DNA of 64,000 nt, from assembly GCA_001839685.1 (NCBI GenBank), contig MLAK01000606.1, positions 28,610-92,609 of the forward strand. Direction: 5' to 3'. The stretch comes from Tritrichomonas foetus. Lineage: Eukaryota; Parabasalia; Tritrichomonadida; Tritrichomonadidae. Shown here piece by piece: positions 21,391 through 30,800 of this stretch; the first letter of the stretch is position 1; every line of letters begins with the position of its first letter. The translations under genes and the position numbers were made by a program. Under the pieces are notes generated by a model, which worked only from the letters and a program-made list of their open reading frames with translations, did no database searches and had not been told where the DNA came from.

Positions 21391-22155
21391 TTATTCAAAA
21401 AGGCTATTAATATTGTCGAAAATAAATTCATCATTAAATATGTCAATAAAATCAGCTGAATTTGGAAAAGTTCTCTTTTCCACAACTGTTTCATTAGATA
21501 TATCATGATTTATTTCAATTTCGCTATTCTTTTTAACATTATTAAAATTGTTAGAATAATTATCTGACAAATTCCATCTTTGAAATGAGTCTTTGCTTTT
21601 TTGAACTAGACATTCATGATTCTGTGTTTTGATATTATCATAATCATGCATTAAACTATCAAGAATTGGCGTATTTATAATTTTGTTTGATAAATACCTA
21701 CAAGAAGGTCTGAAACAATCAATTGCCTGTGATATGAAATATCTGACAGACCACATTTTGACCATTTCTGGGGAGTTTTTTAAGAAAGGTAACGCATCAT
21801 TTAGTATTGACCGCATTTTCGTACGATCATTGATTGCAACTAAGGAGCATCTTTGAAAAGATCCATTAATTGATGATTTGCACTTTTCAAGTAATTTCGA
21901 AAGCTGTCTAATGTTTACACATAAGTAAGAATTGTACCATAAAGCCCCACACATTAATGCTCGCTTCCATATATCTTCATTATTTCTTTTTACAAAATTG
22001 TTGATTGCAAAAAGCATCTCATTGAATGATTCTATTCTTCTATTTCGACAATTTCTGCAAATATGTGATGATAATGTGGATTTTAATAGAAGAAAATGTT
22101 CATAATCATCAGCTGATAAAATTCCTTGTGAAATAGTGTCTAGTTCTTGTTGCAT
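21391..22155 (-). CDS. IBP39-like initiator-binding protein
   Basis: A 254-residue protein whose first ~140 residues match the initiator-binding domain (IBD) of the trichomonad 39-kDa initiator-binding protein. That domain is a winged-helix fold which recognises the core-promoter initiator. The diagnostic run is DIWKRALMCGALWYNSY (61-77), then NIRQLSKLLEKCKSSINGSF (81-100) and ALPFLKNSPEMVKMWSVRYF (121-140). In IBP39 the helix in the KCKSSINGS region contacts DNA. The remaining ~110 residues are acidic, Asn-rich and shorter than the IBP39 C-domain, which binds the RNA polymerase II CTD. This may therefore be a divergent paralogue rather than the general factor. TCA-type initiator motifs occur before many genes in this window, including this one (TCACAT). 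Confidence 0.8.
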   Translation of the reverse strand: MQQELDTISQGILSADDYEHFLLLKSTLSSHICRNCRNRRIESFNEMLFAINNFVKRNNEDIWKRALMCGALWYNSYLCVNIRQLSKLLEKCKSSINGSFQRCSLVAINDRTKMRSILNDALPFLKNSPEMVKMWSVRYFISQAIDCFRPSCRYLSNKIINTPILDSLMHDYDNIKTQNHECLVQKSKDSFQRWNLSDNYSNNFNNVKKNSEIEINHDISNETVVEKRTFPNSADFIDIFNDEFIFDNINSLFE

Positions 22156-22162
22156 CTATCAA

Positions 22163-22168
22163 ATGTGA
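22163..22168 (-). promoter_or_regulatory. Initiator-like motif (TCACAT) of the IBP39-like gene
   Basis: TCACATTTGATAG runs into the ATG at 22155, with about 10 nt between A+1 and the start. It fits TCAYW. Confidence 0.45.
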
Positions 22169-23853
22169 AATGAAATAATTAAAATTATCAAATAATTCAA
22201 ATGCATGAAAGTCATATCATTATGTTTTATTATTTTAAAAGTTTTTCACAATTATTCAAATAAGCAGAATAATTTCTAATAACTAACAATAATTTCTCTC
22301 AATTTTATTTTTCTGGATTAAATTTATTTGTTAAATGTTAATTACTTATTAAAATATCTCAGAATTTTTCTAATAATAATTAATCGATTATCACTTTTTG
22401 ATGTCATAACGAAAATACCTCGATCATATCTAATCTACTGATTATCAATAGTTAGTTCTAATTGAAGACTGATATGACAGAGAAAAATGTTTTCTCCGAA
22501 ATATCTTCGATTAATTCATCAAAAAAAGCCTATCAAAACTATGGAGTTTTCAACAAATAGAAAATGAATGGCAAAATCCAATGAATTATTTTCTGGATAA
22601 AACAATTTGCGTTAACTAAGCTTTTCTAAGAATTTCTTTTAATAAATAAAGATAAATGAACAATGAATTGATTCATTGAATGGCGTTATTCTCAGAACTT
22701 GTGATAGAATATCTCAAAAAAACATTGTTTGAATTTTACAAAGAAATATTCGATTTGTGTATTGGGGTTACCTTCTGACCAAATTTCTAATAATCATTTT
22801 AGCTTTGTTTGTATTCATAATGACATCATAAAGAATTAGATTTTCATGTTTTCACATAAGAAAGGTAAAAAACCGAAAAAAGAAAATTAAAACTGAATTA
22901 AAGGAGAACAAAATATTTAAGTAGACATGTAGACTAGTATTCAATATTGTATTCATACTGAAATGAATAAGTGACATCTTTCAGATGAATTTACGTCACT
23001 CATCAATCTCTGGAATAAGAAATCATACTTTTTTCCAAAAAGAGTATGAATAAAAAATTATATAAGAGGTTTAATTGGTGCCATAGAACGAAATTTCACA
23101 ATGAATAAACTTCATTTGATTTGACGATTTTCAACATTTTTTGGCATTGTTCAAAAATATTTTGTAGACTAAAATATGCATACTAGTTGATATTAAGAAT
23201 AACTGTGATACAAATAAGTACAATTATTCTCTTACAAATTGTCAAATCAAAAAATAAACTATGAATGTAATATTTCTAATATTTCCTTTTTATTATCTTT
23301 TATAAAAATAAATGGTATTTATGCTCAATTTTTGCCAATTTTCATTGAAGTCAAAATATGAAGAAAAAAGACTCGAAACTCACATATTCAATATTTATAT
23401 TCGAACCATATGTTATATAATTGCCATATAATTGTAATAAATCATAAAATATTATTAATAATTTTTATTTACATGGAATATCTTGGGATACCAGGTTTCG
23501 ACATATTTTTTATTAATATTTATTTCCTCAAAATCAAGCGTAATGTAAAATATCTAGATAATATAGCCATTTGTCATGTTTAATCATTAAACTTTAATGA
23601 TAACAAAGTCATTCCATAGGATAATTTGTTCATTTTTAGATACTTATTTTCAATTGTATCTTTTTGAATAGTTGCGATAGCAAAGCAATTTATTTTCTTT
23701 TCAAAATTTTCTGATATTTTGCAATTCAGCCACTAATCAGATAATCGTACAGTGTAGCTTGTCAAGAGTTAATTTACCATTCGTGAATAAAATTTTGGAA
23801 TCTTGGTGATTGTCAGGTTTCAATTGAAAAAGTGAAAAATACCTGATACAATA

Positions 23854-23919
23854 ATCGGTAAAATTTTTGAATATTATTGTATCAATATAAAATTACAAAT
23901 ATTCAAAAATTTTACCGAT
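23854..23919. repeat. Perfect 22-bp inverted repeat with 22-nt spacer
   Basis: The left arm at 23854-23875 begins atcggtaaaatttttg. Its exact reverse complement is at 23898-23919. A second perfect 12-bp inverted repeat (23844-23855 with 23873-23884) overlaps the left arm and the loop, so the two hairpins exclude each other. Confidence 0.85.
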
Positions 23920-24004
23920 ATCAAAATTGAAACAAACAACTACTCAAATATTTTCTATGAAACCCAATTTTATGCCATCAAAATCACTTCATTTTAGTTT
24001 TACA

Positions 24005-24010
24005 TCACAT
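24005..24010 (+). promoter_or_regulatory. Initiator-like motif (TCACAT) of the copine gene
   Basis: TCACATCC 16 nt before the ATG at 24026. A second candidate, TCACTTC, lies at 23984. Confidence 0.4.
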
Positions 24011-24025
24011 CCTAATTAGCAAAAT

Positions 24026-25705
24026 ATGTCATATAATTATTTATTAACACGTGATTTCTTACAAGAAACATCACTTGAAGAAATTAATGCACATGTCAAC
24101 GGTTATCGATACGGTCCAATGACGAATGATCGTAAAGTGATCAACATCACAGTTCGTGCAAAAAGCTTACAAACCAATTCATTTTTCTTTGAAAAGATTG
24201 ATCCAATCTGTGTGTTGAATTTAGAGGGACCGAAAGGAACAAGAGAATACGCGAGAACAGAAGTTTGCTGGAATTCAATGAAGCCATTTTGGATTAAGCC
24301 ATTCACACTTGATGTCTACCCAGATACAGAAGAACGTTTATCCTTTGAAATCTATGATATTGTTTGTCCAATAAGATTATTAGATAAACAAAAGTTGATT
24401 GGTGTTGCAACAGTCGAACTAGCAACACTTTTAAAGACAAACTATCTTGAATTGGATCTTTATAGCGTTAGCCAAAGTGGAAAAGATGGAAACTTATGTG
24501 TAGGTAAACTTGAAGTTCAATATTATGAAATCCAGTCTGATGTTTGTGGATCAAATATTTTCAAAATCAACATTGAACAAATTCATTCTCCAAGAAGAAC
24601 TTTTAAAGCAGCAAGTCCATTTTTCGTCATTCAAAGAATGAATGAAAAAACAACTAAATTCATGAATGTTTACAAATCAAGTGTAAAAGAGCATACAAAT
24701 AATTCAGAATGGCCATTTGTTGAACTAAATCTTCAAGCTATCTGTGGTGGTGATTTAGATTTACCATTAAAATTCATTCTTTATGATAATCTCTTGAAAA
24801 GAGGACAAAATAAAATAGGATTCTTAGTAACAACAATGCGAACAATGATCCAACAAAGGAACTTTCTTTTAGTTTCAAAGGACCATGGAAGTCATGTTGC
24901 TAAATTCACAGTTGATCTTGTGAAAAGTATAGATTCAATGAGATTCTTTGATTACACAGTGAAAGGCATCAAAATTCAACCAATTTTGGCAATTGATTTT
25001 TCATCAACGAAAATTGATAATGTTTACACAAATAAACTTCAACATATTGATGATGGTCAGTTTTCTTATTATGGTGCCATTTCGGAAGTATATGATTCTA
25101 TATATTCTATTACACAAGCGCAATCATTCATTGAGTATGGCTTTGGCGAGAATTTAAACAGAGTTCATGATAAAGTCATCACTTTGAATAAAGCGAATAT
25201 CGATAATGTTTCGATTGAGTCTGTTCTAAATGCATACAAATCAGCTAGAACTAAAGTTATGTATCCAAAGAATGCTTTACTTGATCCTGTGATTGAAAAA
25301 GCCGTAAATGAAGCAAAAGAACAATGGAACAAAGATAAAACAATTTCTCTATTGATTATTTTAACAAACGGTAAATTCATTGATCTTCAAAATGCTGTAG
25401 ACAGACTTGTTAAAGAAGAAAATGCACCATTAATGACATTATTTGTCTTAATGGATGGAATGAGAAACGACTTGAATCATTACTTTAACACTCGAAATGG
25501 TTTTTTGGTTGATTCTTATGGAAATAAGGCATCAAGGAAGCAAACGCACATTGCTATCTTCCATGATGAAAAAGTCTATCCAGATCATAAACTTGCATTG
25601 AGGATAATTCCATACATTGAACAAATGGCAGTTAGCATTCTCAAAAATACAGAATTGAATGAACCACCAGAAAATAACGATACTTATTTCACTTTTCATT
25701 TGTAA
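24026..25705 (+). CDS. Copine-family protein (two C2 domains + VWA)
   Basis: A 559-residue copine-like protein. Copines bind phospholipid membranes through tandem C2 domains in response to calcium and recruit partners with a C-terminal von Willebrand A (copine) domain. C2A spans about residues 40-165 (IDPICVLNLEGP, LSFEIYDIVCP). C2B spans about 180-300. The VWA begins near 325 (ILAIDFSSTKIDN) and includes the copine landmark FIEYGFGENL and ILTNGKF. Several metal positions look weakened: the C2A second loop lacks the usual D-x-D, and the MIDAS reads DFSST instead of DxTGS. Calcium or metal dependence may therefore be reduced. Compare the second copine at 40025, whose motifs are intact. Confidence 0.85.
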   Translation: MSYNYLLTRDFLQETSLEEINAHVNGYRYGPMTNDRKVINITVRAKSLQTNSFFFEKIDPICVLNLEGPKGTREYARTEVCWNSMKPFWIKPFTLDVYPDTEERLSFEIYDIVCPIRLLDKQKLIGVATVELATLLKTNYLELDLYSVSQSGKDGNLCVGKLEVQYYEIQSDVCGSNIFKINIEQIHSPRRTFKAASPFFVIQRMNEKTTKFMNVYKSSVKEHTNNSEWPFVELNLQAICGGDLDLPLKFILYDNLLKRGQNKIGFLVTTMRTMIQQRNFLLVSKDHGSHVAKFTVDLVKSIDSMRFFDYTVKGIKIQPILAIDFSSTKIDNVYTNKLQHIDDGQFSYYGAISEVYDSIYSITQAQSFIEYGFGENLNRVHDKVITLNKANIDNVSIESVLNAYKSARTKVMYPKNALLDPVIEKAVNEAKEQWNKDKTISLLIILTNGKFIDLQNAVDRLVKEENAPLMTLFVLMDGMRNDLNHYFNTRNGFLVDSYGNKASRKQTHIAIFHDEKVYPDHKLALRIIPYIEQMAVSILKNTELNEPPENNDTYFTFHL

Positions 25706-26009
25706 AAATATTTGTTTTTCGATCAATTTTACCATTTTCATTTTGATTTTTTACAATTTCATTTTGATTTTTTACATTTGTATTTTTTTCGCAATTGACA
25801 TGAATCTGTGAAAACAAACATCATCATCAATAAAAATGATATTGTATTTGGTTCCTTGAAACTTGCATATAGATTCATCAAACTTTTTGTGTATATATTT
25901 GGCTATCCAGCTTGATGTCATTGTTTATTTTTGTCAACATGAATTTCTATTAAAAAAAATTATTGCCACGTGTATTTTCTTTCATTTATTTCTAAGGAAT
26001 TTTTCATTA
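25706..26009. other. Short intergenic with a direct repeat
   Basis: T-rich 3' flank. It contains two adjacent copies of a ~20-nt unit (tttcattttgattttttaca) near 25736-25778. No gene. Confidence 0.6.
26004..26009 (+). promoter_or_regulatory. Initiator-like motif (TCATTA) abutting the start codon
   Basis: TCATTA lies directly before the ATG at 26010 and would give a leader of only about four bases. It argues against the 49 extra in-frame codons upstream, which contain no ATG. Confidence 0.35.
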
Positions 26010-27359
26010 ATGCTTCTTTTCTTGGCGGCATCTCTTTTCATTCGATTATGCAGAGGAGAAACCGAAGACCCTGATATTAAAAATGAACTTTTTAAGGAAC
26101 AGCAAATTTTCCTGAAAGCCAGCATTGACAAAATTTTTATCCAAAGTTGTTTGTTTCAAAACTGTATCTCAACAAGCGAACAGCCTAGCGGTGGTGCAAT
26201 TTATTCAGACATTTCATCTGTTAAAATCATCGAAACAACTTTTGATTGCTGCAAAACTAATTATGGGAAAGGTGGTGCACTTTTTCTCACAAATCAATAC
26301 AATTATTTGAATAAAAACAACATCAAATTGCAAAGTGTCAAAAACAATTTCAATGAAGAAGAAAATTCATTGAAAAACTGGAATCCAAATTACATTTCTG
26401 AGAATGAAAATATTCATGATGTAGAAATCATTCTTTCTTATATTTGTGGAAAGTCATGCTTATCAAAATCTTCTGGTTCACTTTTTGAAATATTTTCTAA
26501 CAATCAAAACACATCAATTTCATTAAATCAAACATCAGCTGTAAAGTGTAGTACATCAGCAATGACAATTAGTATAGAAGCACCTGGATCTATTGTAGGG
26601 ATAAATGACATAAATATGTCTGATAATGATGCTTCAAAACATGGAAGTTGTTTTGGCGTTATTTCTTCTCTCACAAATCTCATTCGACACGGAAACTTTT
26701 TGAGAAATTATGGAACAAACATATTTGGATTTTCTGGACGATCATTATCAACACAAAAAGTTCAAGGCTATCAAGGAATGGATTTATGCAATATTATGAA
26801 TAATACTTTAAAGCAAACTAGTGTTGAAATAGGTGGATTATACTTCATTGAAAAAGAATTAGAAACCGTAATTTCCAACACAATCTTCATCGGTAATAAA
26901 TATGATGATTTCCTTGAAAGTAAATTTAAGATTAGTTTAGTCAATTGTTTTAGTGACATTTCTATTAAAAGTAGTTCCCTAATAGAAATTTCGAATTTAA
27001 CTGTAGGTATAGTTCCAACTTATGAACTTCCTCATTTTAATACTTTACTCTGTCCAGCACCACAAACAATCACACTAACAAGTACACCTAAACCACCATC
27101 GCCATCTGAAATAATTACTGAGCTGGAGTCTGACAGTTTCATAACAAGTGATGACACTTCGTTAACTAGCAGTGACGATTCTGGAGAAGATGATGAAAAT
27201 GCAAAAAAGAGAGAAAAAATAGTTTACATTTTAGCTGCTGTTATTGTTATTTTAACAATCATTATTGTGATTGTTGTTATTGTAGTTCATATTTATAAGA
27301 AAAAGAGAGAAGAATCAAGTTCAACAATTTTTCACCAGCTGAGTAGTTCGCTTCAATAA
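26010..27359 (+). CDS. Beta-helix (Pmp-like) type I surface protein
   Basis: A 449-residue membrane protein. The signal peptide is MLLFLAASLFIRLCRG. The ectodomain (~20-340) has the GG-A-I/L pattern of right-handed beta-helix proteins (SGGAIYSDISSVKIIETTF, GKGGALFL), as in trichomonad Pmp-like families. A Pro/Ser/Thr-rich and then acidic stalk follows (STPKPPSPSE, SGEDDENAKK). One strong helix (IVYILAAVIVILTIIIVIVV) and a short basic cytoplasmic tail complete it. Such proteins are thought to act in surface contact or adhesion; no enzyme motif is visible. The ATG at 26010 is chosen because it begins the signal peptide. The open frame before it starts at a TTG. Confidence 0.8.
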   Translation: MLLFLAASLFIRLCRGETEDPDIKNELFKEQQIFLKASIDKIFIQSCLFQNCISTSEQPSGGAIYSDISSVKIIETTFDCCKTNYGKGGALFLTNQYNYLNKNNIKLQSVKNNFNEEENSLKNWNPNYISENENIHDVEIILSYICGKSCLSKSSGSLFEIFSNNQNTSISLNQTSAVKCSTSAMTISIEAPGSIVGINDINMSDNDASKHGSCFGVISSLTNLIRHGNFLRNYGTNIFGFSGRSLSTQKVQGYQGMDLCNIMNNTLKQTSVEIGGLYFIEKELETVISNTIFIGNKYDDFLESKFKISLVNCFSDISIKSSSLIEISNLTVGIVPTYELPHFNTLLCPAPQTITLTSTPKPPSPSEIITELESDSFITSDDTSLTSSDDSGEDDENAKKREKIVYILAAVIVILTIIIVIVVIVVHIYKKKREESSSTIFHQLSSSLQ

Positions 27360-27886
27360 ATTACAGCAAAAAAGTAACTCAATTAGTGGTACTTGAAATG
27401 TTTCCCCTTTCATTATTATAATGTTAACTAGCGAAATTATAATGGCACATGAAATACATTATGAATCATGATTCACATTATTCAAACAAAGTTGATATAT
27501 ATATATTCCTATGGAATTCTTTTAATATTTATATTAATTAAATAGCAGTTAATCGCATTACGCGAATCTTTCTTGTTTGCGAAATAAAAACCTTTATCAA
27601 TTGATAATTAAGCCGATAACATTTTAAGAACTCTATAATCGTTTTTCGATGAAGCTGTCGAAATTATGACAGATCGCACATTTTTATAAACTTTTTCCAA
27701 AGATGGTATTCAAATGTAAAGACGTTAGAATATGATCTACCAACTTTTTCCATATGACCAACGAAACATTTTATGATGAACTTTTTCTTAACCAAAATTC
27801 GGCAATAATTCAATAGAAAATGAATCAAATTTATGTACTTCAGTTCACTTTAAAACGCTTCACAATTATTATTTGCTTACATTAAA
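27360..27886. other. Intergenic, no gene seen
   Basis: AT-rich spacer between two plus-strand genes. Nothing recognisable beyond a weak TCACAATT before the next ATG. Confidence 0.6.
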
Positions 27887-30800
27887 ATGGATCAAATATT
27901 AGACAATTTACGATGTCCAATTACATACGATATCATCGAAGACCCAGTTCAAGTGCCTTGTTGTGGAAAGTCAGTTTCTAGAAATGGATTAAAACAAGCA
28001 CTCAACTTCAGACGAGAATGTCCATTATGTAGACATGACTTATCAGATTTTGATGTTGACAATGCACCTACAAATCGAGATTTAGCTTCTGTTATTGAAT
28101 CACTAAACCAAAATCAAAATAACAATAATAACTCTAATACCGACCAAAATGTTGTTTTACATGAACATCAATGGTCAAGTGATATTGAGTGGATTGATAA
28201 TAAAAATCCAACAATAGGAAGACTTTCAGTCAATATTAAAAGATCTCATTTCAAAACAAAAAGAACTCTTTTTGTCGCTATTGTTGATAATAGTTATTCT
28301 ATGAATGGGCTACCATGGAATCAAGTTAAAACAGCACTTGTTCATATCCTTGGATTATCTGCAAATAAATTCCAATCTGTTGAAACAAGAATTATAGTTT
28401 ACAATTCAACTGCTTCACTTTTATCAGAAATGAAAGATCCATCACAATTGAATACAGCAATCAATAGTGTTAAAAGAATTAATGCTGATGGTGGAACAAA
28501 CTTTTTATCAGCCTATCAAGAATTATCAAATTTATTGAATAACATCAAAAACAATAGATTAGAAGAATTTTCAACTGTATCTGTTGCATTTTTGACAGAT
28601 GGGCAAGATAATTATGATAAAGGAACATTAACTGAAGCATTAAAGCATATTTTTGTTCCATTTCAAGATTGTTTCAAAATTATTGTTCACTCAATTGGAT
28701 TTAGTAATGACTGTGATAAAGATTTATTAGAGAAAATGAGAACAGCAGGAACAGATGAGGGTACATTTCGTTATGCTGAACCAACTGACGATTCAGATGC
28801 TTTATGTGGAAAATTGACTGATCTTTTCACATTATCTGAAAAAGCCGCAACTGCACCAATTAAAATAACTTTACCTGATGGATTCGAATTCGTGGATTCT
28901 AAAGGCGATAATAAAAAAGAAAAAGATTGTTTCATTCATGTTGAACCTTTTTCAAGATCTGGTACGCTTTTGGAATGGATTAAAGCCACAAATGATGCTC
29001 CACCAGCAAGAATATCTTTACATGTTAATTCATCAGAAGATAATGATATTGAATTTTCTTCGTTAGTTAAAGTGATTAATGGCAGAAGTGAAGAAAAAGA
29101 TCCAATTTTGCAAGCATGGCTCAGAAAAGTATTGGATGGAATGGCAGCAGAATTATTAGAAATGAATCAAAATAGAAATAAAATGGCTCCTGAGATCATG
29201 AGACTTCAAATAGCTTTATATTTATCAAGATTAAATTCAATTGGAACTCGTATTGATGATCCAAGAATTCCAGGCCTCAAATCACAAATCAAATTAATTC
29301 AAAAAGGTGGAGCCATTAATGAAGGAAAACTTAATGATATGAAATTTTCAAGTATGTTTTCACCTGAAAAAAGAGCAAATATTCCACATTATCAAAATAA
29401 TCATTATACTTCCCCTCATGAAAGAAACCTTCCAAAAGCAATTATATATTCTGAATTACCTGTTAGATATAGTCATAATAATTCCAATAAAGATAGAAAC
29501 TCACTTCAAGAAACAATTATCAATGAATATCCAAAAAGATGTTCAACCGTCCTTTTCAACAAAATTGATACTGCTTCAATTGAAGATCTTGAATCGATAG
29601 ATGCTGATGGAAATAATGCTCTTCATCTTGCTGCATATTGTGGATCTGATAAAGCCATTGAAAGAATTCTTCAAAAATATTCGGAAATTACATCTAATAA
29701 TCATTATATGTTGAGTAAATATGTTAATCTAACAAATAAAGAGAAAGAAACAGCAGTAACATTGGCTATTAAAAGAAAAGGATACCATAATTCTGTTCAA
29801 GTACTTATGTTATATGGTGCCTGTATTGATGAAACCAGAATTGAGCCACTTAAAAGATTTTGTATTCATCGTGGGCTTTTTCGCACGGCAGAATTATTAA
29901 GCAGGGTAAATGATACAGGTGAAATTGAAATTGATACTTCAATGACAGCTGGTGTTATCAAATTCCTATGGGATTCTGCTACCAAACTAGGCAAGCCTAA
30001 ATATGCCGCACAATGGTTGGAGCCGGCACTTTCAAAATGCTTAATAGACTTCATAAAAGAATTATTGAGCTCTGAAGAATCAATGAACGATTTTCAAATC
30101 CCATGGAAATGGTTCATAAATTATTGTTTACCACCAAAACCTGATCATCCAGAAGTTGAAAAATATTTAACAATGTGCAAAATGATTCTTGACTATCAGC
30201 CATCATTGTTACATGAAAAAGATCCAGAAACAGGAGATACTACTTTAATTAGCTCAGTCAATAGTGGAAATTTACCTATTGTTCAACTCTTTTTAGATCT
30301 TGGTTGTTCCATTGATGAAACAAATGAACTTGGAAATACTGCATTATGGATAGCCTGCGCCAAAAGATATCCTTGTATCGTTACAGAATTGATTTCAAGA
30401 GGTGCAGATGTGAATCATGTCAATAAAAAAGGAAATAGACCACTTTGTGCAGTTTGCCAAATGGGCCCAGCAAAAATTGGACAAACTTTAATTGCAGCTG
30501 GAGCTGATATTGAATTCCACAATTCTAATGGAGACACACCATTATTGTTGGCTTGCAGAAATGGACAAACTGATGTTGCTAGTTTTCTTTTGAATTATAT
30601 TGATTTAGATTTTGTCTTATTTAGAGCGAAAATTGATGGATTTGATGCTTTATTTGCTTCAGTTGAAGCCGATAGACCAGATTGTGTTCGAGTTATTGCC
30701 GAGTTTGGTGTTGATATTGAAGAAAAAACTGATAAAGAGAATGAAATTGTAAGTGAGGCAACACCACTACATTTGGCAGCATACTATGGAAGAACAGCAA

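Larger units (their letters stand above)
22156..24025. other. Long intergenic region with an inverted-repeat cluster
   Basis: About 1.9 kb of AT-rich DNA without genes. The only structure I find is the pair of overlapping inverted repeats at 23844-23919, about 110 bp before the copine start, and an initiator-like motif at 24005. Confidence 0.6.
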
